Shown piece after piece: positions 8,243-16,309 of a DNA stretch of 37,367 nt (within the stretch, counting starts at the first letter, position 1; each line of letters starts with the position of its first letter). Source of the DNA: a virus. Made by a program: the position numbers and the translations under genes. The notes beneath the pieces were generated by a model, which made no database searches, was not told where the DNA came from, and saw only the letters and a program-made list of their open reading frames with translations. The stretch lies in the IMG/VR virus record IMGVR_UViG_3300046809_000349, positions 1-37,367 of that record. The stretch is one strand, 5' to 3'.

Positions 8243-8430
8243 TAGATGAGTCCTTTGTCCTGCGCAAGCCATTCGGGCATTGTCATTTCCTTAGCACCTT
8301 TATCCCACTCACACAGAGATTTAGGCAGCCAAACGTATTCTTTCCCGTCATAAAACCTATAGGCTTTCTCCGTTTCACTGCGAACTTCGCCGGAGACCTC
8401 AACTAAATCATTACCTTGAGCTTTCTTCAT
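8242..8430 (-). CDS. Conserved-looking small phage protein, 62 aa
   Basis: The start is taken at the ATG at 8430, which overlaps the sliding-clamp stop as ATGA. The protein has a compact beta-like core (VEVSGEVRSETEKAYRF), a KEYVWLPKS turn and a C-terminal helix TMPEWLAQDKGLI. This pattern resembles small proteins of unknown function often found in phages of proteobacteria, but I cannot assign a function. It may accompany the clamp or polymerase because of its position. Confidence 0.65.
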   Translation of the reverse strand: MKKAQGNDLVEVSGEVRSETEKAYRFYDGKEYVWLPKSLCEWDKGAKEMTMPEWLAQDKGLI

Positions 8431-9443
8431 CGAAGTGCTACCACATGTTCCCATTGCGGTCCGGTAAACTTAATCTTCGAAGTATTTAGGACACAGTTTG
8501 CATTCTCTTCGGTTAAAGCTCTCGACAAGAACTCAGGATGTATATTAAACATAAACTCACCACTGACTTCTTGACTTGCCCTCACAATCTCCTTAAACGT
8601 TCCACCATCACAACTAGCCCCAACAACAATTTGAGTCCCACTTAAAGTGATTCTAACCTCTTCGTCAATCCTGTGATCCCGCTTGGAAAAGATCTGCGCG
8701 CGCTCCAGTGTTTCGGTTAACCTCTTTGGTAGAGTAATATCCTCTCCCTCTGTAGACAATGTGGCAGAGAGATCCGGGTAAGTACCAGATGACGTACGCG
8801 CACAAATCACAGTATTGTCTTCTGTAGCAAACCTAACCCACTCACCTTTCTCTCCAACGGCAACAGTCTTGATAACGTAATCCTCATCCTCTAACAATTC
8901 AGCAGCAGTAACGGGTAACAGAATAGATGGAAGATCCGCCCCTTCAATCCTAAACTGGGCTACGCGATACCCATCTGACCCAGTCAGATACTCACCCGCC
9001 ATATAAACGCAGGTCAAAACGGGCCTACTCATGTCGCGCGCACAGGTACTAGCAACCAACTTTAGCCCCTTCTTAAAATCATTCGGTAAAATCTGATCCT
9101 CACCAGTCCAGTCGATCTCAGCAAAGGGTAAAGCCACCGGTGCTGTGATTAGACTGACCGTGGTCCTTCCAACACTTACTTCAATATTGTTACCCTTTTG
9201 GATCATCTTAACATTACTAGAATCAGTCTTGTTCAGAAGGTCGTACAAGCGACGACCATCAAGAGCACCGGAAAGTTCTTCGCTTCCTTCAAGCGGGTGA
9301 AAGATCGAAACTTGATCATTGTAAGATATCAGATTACCTTGATCAAAGGCTAGTTTATTAGCCTGATCAAAGACTTCCTTCCTCGCAATACCTGGTACAA
9401 CTAAACCAATTGCCTTTGTTAATGCTTCTCTAGTGATGTCCAT
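8427..9443 (-). CDS. DNA polymerase sliding clamp (DnaN-like)
   Basis: The 338-residue protein shows the repeated three-domain beta pattern of a bacterial beta clamp. In the second domain LTCVYMAGEYLTGSDGYRVAQFRI matches the DnaN signature around ATDGHRLA; the third domain carries SGTYPDLSATL, equivalent to the EGRFPDY region, and KIKFTGPQ near the end. Length is slightly below the 366 of E. coli DnaN. It would tether the split polymerase and be loaded by the product of 4231-5190. The ATG at 9443 is preferred over a TTG two codons upstream because AGAGG lies 6 bases before it. It overlaps the dpdA-like gene by 14 bases. Confidence 0.85.
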   Translation of the reverse strand: MDITREALTKAIGLVVPGIARKEVFDQANKLAFDQGNLISYNDQVSIFHPLEGSEELSGALDGRRLYDLLNKTDSSNVKMIQKGNNIEVSVGRTTVSLITAPVALPFAEIDWTGEDQILPNDFKKGLKLVASTCARDMSRPVLTCVYMAGEYLTGSDGYRVAQFRIEGADLPSILLPVTAAELLEDEDYVIKTVAVGEKGEWVRFATEDNTVICARTSSGTYPDLSATLSTEGEDITLPKRLTETLERAQIFSKRDHRIDEEVRITLSGTQIVVGASCDGGTFKEIVRASQEVSGEFMFNIHPEFLSRALTEENANCVLNTSKIKFTGPQWEHVVALR

Positions 9444-10518
9444 TGACAACCTCTTTTAACCGATCAAGAAAGGAACCGGAAAGCCTAGCATAACTGACCA
9501 AGCATCTATTAGCTGGGACACTCTGTGATCCAACAACAAACGTGTCGAACACATTGCCTCCACCAACTACATTATAGATCCTGATCGTTTTACCTTGTGT
9601 GCGCCAATACTTGATAAACTGATCCGACACATATAGATTAAAGATAAACCTGGGAACCCAGCTTGCCGACAAGTTCTTCTCATCTACATTGTTACTTACT
9701 AAAGGAGCATCAGCAAGCGCAGCTTCTTCAGGGAACCCCAATTGACGTGAAGCAAAATCTGACGTCCACTTACCATCTACCTTCTTTCGACTCTTCATCA
9801 GGGGATTAAGTGTACGTCCCGCAATAGAATCATCCAACTCATAACCTAACGAAGTACAATAGTGCTTTATCTGACCCTGGATGAGCTTTGACATGCCATA
9901 AAAACTATCACCCTTACCCCGATAATGACTACGACCTTGATTACTCACCGCAACCTGGTATATCTCTCTGTAGGAGAACTTGTCACCATCAAGTTTAGGC
10001 AGCAAGATACCACCATGTGCAGCCAGCATAATCGCACGAGTACTATCCACAGAGAACCAAGGATAGCGCAGCGTGATCTTGATATCAGTCAAACCAAGAC
10101 CATGACATCTATACCTGGGCGTACCATCCTTATTTGACAGATATTCTTTCCAGATATAATCAAGTCCGTAAATTCGAGCTTCAGCGTTTAGTTTGGCAAT
10201 TGCACCAATTCCAATATAATCAGTCTGCTCTAAATACTTCTTTAGGTATGACTCGTCATCATCGCCAATATGGTGAACAGGTATGGTATCAATCCCAAGC
10301 TTGCGCAGCTCAATCCAGTTCTTATAGCTCTTTTCAGCTGATTCAGTCTGGTATGCAGCAGAGACCGGTGGATCTATGAAGTCCAAATTGAACACACCAC
10401 CACCAAACAGATGTTTATTCTGATGAACAAATTCTGCATACTTATCCAAGTTAATCGTCATACCCTTGGTATGGGCAGTCCAGGCACCGCTATCCAACAT
10501 TACCACATAGTTTTTCAT
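9430..10518 (-). CDS. dpdA: DpdA-like DNA 7-deazaguanine transglycosylase
   Basis: The 362-residue protein resembles the TGT-like DpdA family, which replaces guanine in DNA with a 7-deazaguanine precursor. Visible landmarks of the barrel are MLDSGAWTA (Asp9), GVFNLDFIDPP (Asp46, Asp49), IPVHHIGDDDESYL, YIGIGAIAKL, CHGLGLTD and the last strand PWFSVDSTRAI. The Cys-rich zinc site of tRNA TGT enzymes is not seen, as in other phage DpdA-like proteins. It shares an ATGA overlap with the upstream glycosyltransferase gene and overlaps the sliding clamp downstream, tying modification to replication. FolE and QueC in the same operon support the substrate. Exact base specificity is unknown. Confidence 0.82.
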   Translation of the reverse strand: MKNYVVMLDSGAWTAHTKGMTINLDKYAEFVHQNKHLFGGGVFNLDFIDPPVSAAYQTESAEKSYKNWIELRKLGIDTIPVHHIGDDDESYLKKYLEQTDYIGIGAIAKLNAEARIYGLDYIWKEYLSNKDGTPRYRCHGLGLTDIKITLRYPWFSVDSTRAIMLAAHGGILLPKLDGDKFSYREIYQVAVSNQGRSHYRGKGDSFYGMSKLIQGQIKHYCTSLGYELDDSIAGRTLNPLMKSRKKVDGKWTSDFASRQLGFPEEAALADAPLVSNNVDEKNLSASWVPRFIFNLYVSDQFIKYWRTQGKTIRIYNVVGGGNVFDTFVVGSQSVPANRCLVSYARLSGSFLDRLKEVVNGHH

Positions 10519-11462
10519 CTTTTCATCTCAGTTGCTGTGAACTCAAAGAACTTGTCTTCCCACAAAGGAGGCGCGGGCTTATCTCCATACCTTTTATACG
10601 TATCTATCAGATCAGTAGCCCTTCCGGGTTCGTATAAATTTTCATCTGGTAACAATTCAGGGTAGGACAATGCTCTTGGAGCAAGTGGAATAGTGCCTAC
10701 TGATAACGCGTCTATGACTTGATAGCCATAAGTCTCTTCGCGGGAAGTAATAATCATAAACCGCCCAGCCTCAACAAATCCATAGTAATCAGTCCAAGTC
10801 TTACCTTTAGTTTGATAAAACCTGTGTATACTAGTCCTCTCACTCCATTCAAAAAACCTCTCCAATTCTAAATCAATCTTTTGCACCCCTTTCCGGGCCA
10901 CACTAATAAACGATCTACTATGGTGATGTTGTTGCTCCTTACTCAACCGCTTTTCCACTAATTCATCAATCTTTGGTAACGGAAACTTGATCACCACCGT
11001 GTTCTTCCAGCCTAACCGCTCCTTATGATACTCACTTGCCACAAAAATCTTATCAAATATCTTGCTAGTCCCTGTTTCCACTCTCCACTTCCCGGGACGC
11101 ACCGCAGCAAAGTAATCATACCTATTAAGCGATGTTGCGTGGCAAATGGCAAAGCATTTCTTAGGACGCTTATGAAATAAAACAGATGAGAATAGTCCAG
11201 GAAAGCTAATATCACAAAGAAGTAATATATCATCCTCTTCATCAATTACTAACTGATTATACAAACTGATCTGTCTAACCTCATAATCAATTGCCGCCAT
11301 TGCCGGGGCAAATTCACCACTTAAATGAGCTTGATTGGTAAACTGCGGTGGGTGGAGGATAAGTACCTTATCAAAGTACAGATAGTAATCTTCAAGTCGT
11401 GTCAACCACCAGGATTGATATCGTAGCTGCGCAGGATATTGGGGTACAACTATCAGTCTCAT
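10515..11462 (-). CDS. GT-B-fold glycosyltransferase (GT4-like)
   Basis: This 315-residue protein has two Rossmann-like halves. The N-terminal part begins RLIVVPQYPAQLRYQSWWLTR; the C-terminal part contains FMIITSREETYGYQVIDALSVG then TIPLAPRALSYPELL, the typical donor-binding segment of GT-B enzymes (Glu followed by a Gly-rich turn and PELL). There is no signal peptide or membrane helix, so it acts in the cytoplasm. It overlaps both the PIG-L-like deacetylase (ATGA at 11459-11462) and the dpdA-like gene (ATGA at 10515-10518), so the three are likely co-translated. A role in glycosylating the modified DNA base is an inference from this coupling; surface-glycan work is an alternative. Confidence 0.72.
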   Translation of the reverse strand: MRLIVVPQYPAQLRYQSWWLTRLEDYYLYFDKVLILHPPQFTNQAHLSGEFAPAMAAIDYEVRQISLYNQLVIDEEDDILLLCDISFPGLFSSVLFHKRPKKCFAICHATSLNRYDYFAAVRPGKWRVETGTSKIFDKIFVASEYHKERLGWKNTVVIKFPLPKIDELVEKRLSKEQQHHHSRSFISVARKGVQKIDLELERFFEWSERTSIHRFYQTKGKTWTDYYGFVEAGRFMIITSREETYGYQVIDALSVGTIPLAPRALSYPELLPDENLYEPGRATDLIDTYKRYGDKPAPPLWEDKFFEFTATEMKR

Positions 11463-11920
11463 TTTCTATGATCCAATCTTAATACCTCCCAGTATCCTTC
11501 AAATAATACATATTTCCATTCGTATCGCCATAAATCTCCCTTTTCAGGATAGCATTGATTCAACGCATTCCGCTTTGCCTCGGGATCTGGTACTTCAAAT
11601 ATATACGGCGCCTGCATCGTTGTACAATAGTGAATTACTCGCCTTATCTTGCCCGCCCTAAACATTTGATGGGCCATCTGGCCTAATCGGCGATGCTCCG
11701 GATGCATATCCACATTAGGATCAGGAGCATAGACGACATCCCAAGGACGAGCGAGATTGCTGAGATGGTAAAATTCGAAACCGAATAGTCTAGAGGCTCT
11801 CTTGCAGCCATCTTCAACAATCCCCCCATAGTATACTTGTACCTTTTCTTTAGACATAAGTACATGGTAGCAACCAATTATCTCGTCATCTGCATGGGGA
11901 GCCCATATCGCTATCGTCAT
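11459..11920 (-). CDS. PIG-L/LmbE-family deacetylase
   Basis: The 153-residue protein has the zinc motif of PIG-L enzymes, WAPHADDE (His9, Asp11, Asp12), and the second metal motif MHPEH (His72, His75). These enzymes remove N-acetyl groups, typically from N-acetylglucosamine conjugates such as those made by a partner glycosyltransferase (GPI anchor and mycothiol pathways). It is shorter than most members (usually 220-300) but the core is intact. It lies directly before and overlaps the glycosyltransferase gene, which in turn overlaps dpdA. This suggests sequential sugar addition and de-N-acetylation, perhaps on the 7-deazaguanine; the substrate is inferred, not seen. Confidence 0.75.
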   Translation of the reverse strand: MTIAIWAPHADDEIIGCYHVLMSKEKVQVYYGGIVEDGCKRASRLFGFEFYHLSNLARPWDVVYAPDPNVDMHPEHRRLGQMAHQMFRAGKIRRVIHYCTTMQAPYIFEVPDPEAKRNALNQCYPEKGDLWRYEWKYVLFEGYWEVLRLDHRK

Positions 11921-12369
11921 GGAGCATCTCTTGAATTTCGCAAGTTACAAGACCACGAATCTCGGAAGTCATTGACAAACTCCTCTGTATCTGGATGGAT
12001 TTGGTCAATAATCCAACAGTGACGACAGGCTTTATTGTCTCCAATAAAGACGTCTAATCCATCATTCTTTTCTGGTGAGTTAGTCATAGTAATAAATCCA
12101 TAGTGTGCTGGCATAATAGGCCAATCTTGTCTACGTCTTTCACCTTTAGATGTCTCAATAAATACGGGTAAGCCTTGGAAACTGCTTATTCTTAGATTGT
12201 TTTCTTTGGCCGTCCAGAAACTGCAATGACCCGCTGGACTAATTGGACCAGCCACTGCATTGCAAGAGGCAGGTGGATCAAACATAGAACAGTCAGCGCA
12301 AACGTGTCCATCCACTGCATGGTTGACATAGATGGCTAATTCCTTAGATGACTTCTCATCTTTTGTCAC
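11917..12369 (-). CDS. HiPIP-like cysteine motif plus pyrophosphatase-like domain
   Basis: Residues 20-52 have the pattern Cys24-X2-Cys27-X8-Cys36-X12-Cys49 (CADCSMF, SCNAVAGPISPAGHCSFW), similar to high-potential iron-sulfur-like segments in phage proteins. Residues 66-135 resemble the inorganic-pyrophosphatase-like domain seen in phage polyproteins: VFIETSKGERRRQ, HYGFIT, GLDVFIGD, WIIDQIHPDTEEF. The C-terminus appears shortened, ending soon after that motif. The start is GTG at 12369, overlapping the previous stop as GTGA; no good Shine-Dalgarno is seen. In this operon it could remove pyrophosphate released by nucleotide-sugar or base chemistry, but the fusion is also known from structural genes. 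Function uncertain. Confidence 0.55.
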   Translation of the reverse strand: MTKDEKSSKELAIYVNHAVDGHVCADCSMFDPPASCNAVAGPISPAGHCSFWTAKENNLRISSFQGLPVFIETSKGERRRQDWPIMPAHYGFITMTNSPEKNDGLDVFIGDNKACRHCWIIDQIHPDTEEFVNDFRDSWSCNLRNSRDAP

Positions 12370-12515
12370 ACGGAATTGAGCATAACGTGTGCCTCCTCAG
12401 ACAACGGTTTAGCACGAAACCCCATCAATATCCCAGCCTCATAACGTAATTTAGTTCCTTCACTAAGCTTCTTTCGGGTAGCCTCAGTATGTTTATACCC
12501 ACGTGGACGAGACAT
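12366..12515 (-). CDS. NUMOD3-like small basic protein, 49 aa
   Basis: A 49-residue ORF starts at the ATG at 12515 with GGAG about 8 bases upstream. Its first half, SRPRGYKHTEATRKKLSEG, follows the NUMOD3 pattern (Gly, His-Thr/Ser-Glu, Arg-Lys-Lys-Leu-Ser) that binds DNA in homing endonucleases and other phage proteins. No nuclease domain is attached. It may be a free DNA-binding peptide or a remnant of a homing endonuclease. It shares a GTGA junction with the following gene. Confidence 0.55.
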   Translation of the reverse strand: MSRPRGYKHTEATRKKLSEGTKLRYEAGILMGFRAKPLSEEAHVMLNSV

Positions 12516-12517
12516 AA

Positions 12518-12898
12518 CTAAACTCCAGTACTCATATTGAGAAGCTCGAAAAGTTCAACTTTACAACTAAGATGTGTCATCAGATCGCCATGCAAACTAG
12601 AGATGAAGCATTTGTCTGAATAAATTATCACAGCTGATCCTTCAACCTTCGGATACCTATTATTGAGCATCTCAACCATTGCTCCCGCCAGGTTGCGCAT
12701 CTTTTGAATATTATCTGACCACCCGTTGACTGCCTTTGCATCCAGCATAAACTTTAGAATAACCTGATCCAGATCCGCCAAGTCGTCATCGGTGATCAAA
12801 GCAACAAACACTGGGAAGCCCCATGTTGAGGTCTTCCTGACAACCATCGGGCTATAGTGCTTATTCATCAGCATAGTGTGTGCGATCTGCTCTTCCAT
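12518..12898 (-). CDS. Hypothetical protein, 126 aa
   Basis: The protein is soluble, of mixed alpha/beta character, with a strand-like FPVFVALITDDDLADLDQVILKF region and a later SAVIIYSDKCFISSL strand. I recognise no family. The start is set at the ATG at 12898 because GAGGG lies 7 bases upstream; an in-frame ATG two codons earlier is too close to that site. It lies inside the modification block between the HTH protein and the NUMOD3-like gene. Confidence 0.65.
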   Translation of the reverse strand: MEEQIAHTMLMNKHYSPMVVRKTSTWGFPVFVALITDDDLADLDQVILKFMLDAKAVNGWSDNIQKMRNLAGAMVEMLNNRYPKVEGSAVIIYSDKCFISSLHGDLMTHLSCKVELFELLNMSTGV

Positions 12899-12908
12899 TT
12901 TCATTCCC

Positions 12909-13736
12909 TCAAGTTAAATCCCAAAGAGGACCCCAGTAAGCTTTTCCTTCTTCTTTTATACGTTCGTCCACAAACTCTCCAGGTGTAAAACCCTCCATCT
13001 CGATCATTTGAGTAGCCGTAATTCGCAGAATAGTCTTTCCTACAAACGATTCCCTCTCCATTTTACCTTTCATCAAACCAGGAGCCTTCATCCAGGAAGG
13101 AATAGCTGCACCATCCGTTGTACCAATTCGGCATACATGACCTAAACCCTGTTCCCTCTTTGTATACTTGTGTTCAAATTCTAACTGCGGAATATTACGA
13201 TTCTTAGGAACCGTCACTGCAGTCCATTCTGGTAAACCTTTAAGTTCAGAATACCCACCAGCTTTAAGCGCGTTATACATACAATCAAACGAGTAGATAT
13301 TCAGATCGGAAAGATCATCACCAGAGACAAAGTGAAGGTATACACCTTCTGTTCCCTTTCTCCTCTCAACTTCAGTCCTAATAAACCATTCACCTGGTTT
13401 AAGAGGCAGTAAAAAACGAGCAGGTACACGATTAGGGTACTTCTTTTTCCGCCTCCTGGGTTCAGGTCTAGCCCTAAGCCTAGCTCTAACCGCACAATAT
13501 TCCAAGATAAAGTCTTTGCGTACAAATACCCTCCCATCTATCCTACGCCATTCTTGTCGATGGGTCACTTTTGTTTTACGAATAGTTGTTTTAGAAAAAC
13601 CTGTAAGACTAACAGCCTCCCTTATAGTGATAAACCCATCAGGCAAATCCGGTTGTGTAGGAGAAGAAGGATCACCTCCGTTTGCCGTGGATCTCCAGTG
13701 AAGAATCTTCTTATCATTATTAGACGGCATACCCAC
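12909..13736 (-). CDS. Helix-turn-helix protein of unknown function, 275 aa
   Basis: Residues about 38-75 form a MerR/excisionase-like helix-turn-helix (DGFITIREAVSLTGFSKTTI, then a wing with RIDGRVFVRKDFI). A basic Arg/Lys-rich segment around residues 85-105 follows, and the remaining C-terminal domain (residues 110-275) is not recognised. The start chosen is GTG at 13736, because AGGAGG lies exactly 6 bases before it; the ATG at 13730 in the same frame would leave 12 bases. It overlaps the 3' end of queC. It may target the modification enzymes to DNA or regulate the operon; both are inference. Confidence 0.6.
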   Translation of the reverse strand: MGMPSNNDKKILHWRSTANGGDPSSPTQPDLPDGFITIREAVSLTGFSKTTIRKTKVTHRQEWRRIDGRVFVRKDFILEYCAVRARLRARPEPRRRKKKYPNRVPARFLLPLKPGEWFIRTEVERRKGTEGVYLHFVSGDDLSDLNIYSFDCMYNALKAGGYSELKGLPEWTAVTVPKNRNIPQLEFEHKYTKREQGLGHVCRIGTTDGAAIPSWMKAPGLMKGKMERESFVGKTILRITATQMIEMEGFTPGEFVDERIKEEGKAYWGPLWDLT

Positions 13737-14274
13737 TGTGAACCTCCTCTTCCTTAATATCGTGGTACAGCTTACCCATGCGCACAATAGTGTCCTTGCG
13801 CATCCCAAGCAAAGGGGCTTCCAACTCCACTGGGTAGCTTCCCGCGATCTTTAGAGACTTGTTCATCTCGAGGACCCAGTCTTGTTTGCAGTCCGCAAAC
13901 TCATTTATCCGGTCCTCAAAATTCGCTCCATACCAAATCTTTGTTGCACCGACAGCTTCTGCCAGTGACAGAGCTAGACCAACAAAGATAGTGTTGCGTC
14001 CAGGGACGTGCATCTCATGCAGTCCCTCATACTTACCACCCTGCAAAGTACCAGTCAACCCAGAGTCAACTGCTTGAGCAAGATCAACCTTCATCCGCTT
14101 AAAGGAAACCTGGAGATCATCGCACAACTTAACAGCAGCATCCAATTCCCGAACGTGTTTCTGACCATAATCAATCAATAGGGCGATTGGATTATAGTTC
14201 ATCCGCTTTGCCATGTGTAACAATAATGCACTATCAAAACCACCGCTGGTAAGAACGACTAGACCAGGTGTCAT
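13720..14274 (-). CDS. queC: QueC-like 7-cyano-7-deazaguanine synthase, lacking zinc domain
   Basis: The N-terminal PP-loop SGGFDS (10-15) matches the ATP-binding motif of QueC, which converts 7-carboxy-7-deazaguanine to preQ0. Other family marks are IDYGQKHVRELDAA, HVPGRNTIF (89-97), and the ADCKQDW and EAPLLGMRKDTIV segments. The protein is 184 residues against about 220-230 for the family. It stops at VHSGYAV, where the family reads T-x-C-Y and continues with a C-terminal Cys cluster, so the zinc site is absent. None of the three forward frames restores it. AGAGGAGA precedes the ATG. It is the clearest evidence for deazaguanine synthesis, with FolE and DpdA in the same operon. Confidence 0.82.
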   Translation of the reverse strand: MTPGLVVLTSGGFDSALLLHMAKRMNYNPIALLIDYGQKHVRELDAAVKLCDDLQVSFKRMKVDLAQAVDSGLTGTLQGGKYEGLHEMHVPGRNTIFVGLALSLAEAVGATKIWYGANFEDRINEFADCKQDWVLEMNKSLKIAGSYPVELEAPLLGMRKDTIVRMGKLYHDIKEEEVHSGYAV

Positions 14275-14284
14275 GTTATCTCCT

Positions 14285-14962
14285 CTAAGATAGAAACCAG
14301 TCTCTCTCAGGGATGAAGTTCCTCAAGCCATCCTTAGCCTGAGGCATCCGCAGATACCTAGGGTCAAAGTCGCGAACCTTCTTAAAGCGAATCCCCTCAC
14401 GATTGTGTCCCAAATGATCAAAGGGGATACGATGTTGTAATTCAAACCCATACAAACTCACATTTCTAATAAAACTATCAGGATCAGCAGTCTGGCATAG
14501 TGGGAATGATGTTGATTTAACTACATCTAGTACCAACATACCTTCTTTAAACAAACGATCATTAAACTGAATTAGGGTTTCTGGTATAGAACGTACAAAG
14601 CACAATGTTCCCCAACAGATAATCATATCAAACTTTAGTTCAGTCTCGATGTTCTCACACCAACCAGAGATTATGTTATCATCACGATCGACATCAATCT
14701 CTTCAACCCGATCTGGATTGGGCTCAAGATAGTACATATCAACTGGATGGGGAAACTTTAACGGAGAACCCGAACCTGCACCAACATTGAGTACCTTACG
14801 ATAGACATAGGTTGTATCATTGATGTCTAACAACTTAGTCAACTCATCATATCCACTCACGTGATCATCATAGAGTGATTTATTCTGTTCAGCATCATTA
14901 AATTCATCACCTTCAATGGTTAGGTTAAATCGCTTGATTGTCTTCTTTGAATAGGACTTCAT
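14285..14962 (-). CDS. Class I SAM-dependent methyltransferase
   Basis: The 225-residue protein carries motif I VLNVGAGSG (57-65), an acidic end of strand 2 in YYLEPNPDR, motif IV-like FDMIICWGTLCFV and a LFKEGMLVLDVV strand, the usual order of a Rossmann methyltransferase. No target-recognition domain or DPPY-type catalytic motif of DNA methylases is seen, so a small-molecule or base-intermediate substrate is more likely than simple DNA methylation. It has an ATGA overlap with the small gene upstream and precedes queC. It could methylate a deazaguanine side chain or a sugar; that is inference. Confidence 0.72.
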   Translation of the reverse strand: MKSYSKKTIKRFNLTIEGDEFNDAEQNKSLYDDHVSGYDELTKLLDINDTTYVYRKVLNVGAGSGSPLKFPHPVDMYYLEPNPDRVEEIDVDRDDNIISGWCENIETELKFDMIICWGTLCFVRSIPETLIQFNDRLFKEGMLVLDVVKSTSFPLCQTADPDSFIRNVSLYGFELQHRIPFDHLGHNREGIRFKKVRDFDPRYLRMPQAKDGLRNFIPERDWFLS

Positions 14963-15216
14963 GCAGTACCACCCTTGTACTTATTCGCTATAGCCCACAT
15001 CTTCGACGCTGGAGTCTTGTGTACTTTACGAAAAGCCTTGCGGAGTTCTTCTGTAGTAACATCAGGGTAATAACGCTCAACAAATGCCACACAATTATCG
15101 TAAATTGCTATCGCTTCTTCATCCGAGGCATTCTTAGATGTCGAATGAGGATTGGCAATCTTTTCTTCAACAAGAAATTTTATCATCACTTCAGCAACTG
15201 TTGGCTTATTGCTCAT
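14959..15216 (-). CDS. Hypothetical protein, 85 aa
   Basis: This small, charged, helical protein begins MSNKPTVAEVMIKFLVEEKI and has an internal FVERYYPDVTTEELRKAFRKVHKT helix pair. I recognise no family. It overlaps the radical SAM gene upstream by 11 bases and the methyltransferase gene downstream as ATGA, so it is probably co-expressed with both and could be an accessory subunit. Confidence is based on the tight coding overlaps. Confidence 0.65.
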   Translation of the reverse strand: MSNKPTVAEVMIKFLVEEKIANPHSTSKNASDEEAIAIYDNCVAFVERYYPDVTTEELRKAFRKVHKTPASKMWAIANKYKGGTA

Positions 15217-16276
15217 CCTGTCTCACCGTCGCTTCAAAGAGATGCCCCGGTGCATGTGTCTGGAAGATTCTGTCTCCCATTGCCACATCACCCTTTAACC
15301 AATACTCAGCCATCCACCAGAACGACCAAGCCCCGCCACCAACTCCACAACCAGGGCACTGACTGGTCTTTTCCCTCTGCAACCTTATATACTCAGACAT
15401 GGGCAACTTTCCGCCCTCACGAAGGTCGAATATCGAATATTTTTCTGATAGTGGTCCCCTATACCCGCACCCGCGCAGAGAACCATCCTCTTCAATTGAG
15501 ATCAGCATAGGCAAACTGCAATGCCAAGGATCACGCCTCACTTCACGATCTGCTAGTTCACGAAAGTATGTTGGTGGTAACTGCATCTTCCACCTGCCGG
15601 TGGCAACCTCATCCGCTAACTTGTACATCTCATCGCTAAACTTGTTACGTTCATCTGCTGGTATTAACCATTCAGTCATTGTATCAGCAGTACCGTAAAA
15701 ATCGTGTAGTCCATCCGCAGATGCTTCTACTAGAGAACACCCAACCCACATCCCCTTTTCTGTACACAAGTCAAGCAATGGATAGAGCTTATCGTAATTG
15801 TGTCGATGAATAGTAATTTGCGCTTGCACGTCCGGTACACCGCGCATCAGCGCATACTCCAACCAACTAAGCACCGCTTGAGCCTTGCGATCAATGTGGA
15901 CGTCACCTGTCTTATGTAACCCGGGAAGGACGTCCACACCACCAGAGATGTTATACAGACCAGCGTTAATACAGTCATCAAAATATTTTTCAGTCCATCC
16001 TGGTGGGAATGTCGAATAGATACCATACCTCCCATAGAAGGGTTTGATTGCCTTGACAAAGCCAACAGGATCGGAATAGGAAAACAGTTCATTACCGATA
16101 AACAAGTGGAACTGGACACCATGATACTCCAGAATGTGTAATGCATCTGCCCATTGCTCCGGTGACAGAAAAGTCCCATCTCCTCTAACGTCTTTGCTCA
16201 GACAATAGGAACAAGAACGTGGGCACATTCTCGACTGGAATATGCAGGAGTACCGTGGTGTGTGTAATTCAGACAT
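15206..16276 (-). CDS. Radical SAM enzyme with C-terminal cysteine-rich region
   Basis: The 356-residue protein has a canonical Cys-X3-Cys-X2-Cys cluster near the N-terminus, MCPRSCSYC (Cys18, Cys22, Cys25). The C-terminal third has a SPASM/twitch-like set of cysteines: WHCSLPMLISIEEDGSLRGC with GYRG, then QCPGCGVGGG. QueE, which the pathway would need, is usually about 220 residues without such a tail, so I do not call it QueE. It probably binds one reactive and one auxiliary iron-sulfur cluster. GGAAGG lies about 6 bases before the ATG. Position among folE, SDR, methyltransferase and queC suggests it acts on the modified base or its precursor. Confidence 0.78.
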   Translation of the reverse strand: MSELHTPRYSCIFQSRMCPRSCSYCLSKDVRGDGTFLSPEQWADALHILEYHGVQFHLFIGNELFSYSDPVGFVKAIKPFYGRYGIYSTFPPGWTEKYFDDCINAGLYNISGGVDVLPGLHKTGDVHIDRKAQAVLSWLEYALMRGVPDVQAQITIHRHNYDKLYPLLDLCTEKGMWVGCSLVEASADGLHDFYGTADTMTEWLIPADERNKFSDEMYKLADEVATGRWKMQLPPTYFRELADREVRRDPWHCSLPMLISIEEDGSLRGCGYRGPLSEKYSIFDLREGGKLPMSEYIRLQREKTSQCPGCGVGGGAWSFWWMAEYWLKGDVAMGDRIFQTHAPGHLFEATVRQDEQ

Positions 16277-16309
16277 CTTACCTTCCCTTACGTGGCACCG
16301 TGTCTCACA

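Noticed and set aside
11917-11990. Frameshift at the end of the pyrophosphatase-like gene
   Set aside because: Other frames after the DTEEF motif do not restore a recognisable domain, so the short end is taken as real.
12366-12515. Homing endonuclease
   Set aside because: Only a NUMOD3-like segment is present; no GIY-YIG or HNH catalytic motif is attached.
15206-16276. QueE
   Set aside because: Length, extra C-terminal cysteines and lack of the usual small QueE layout argue against it; only the radical SAM class can be supported.
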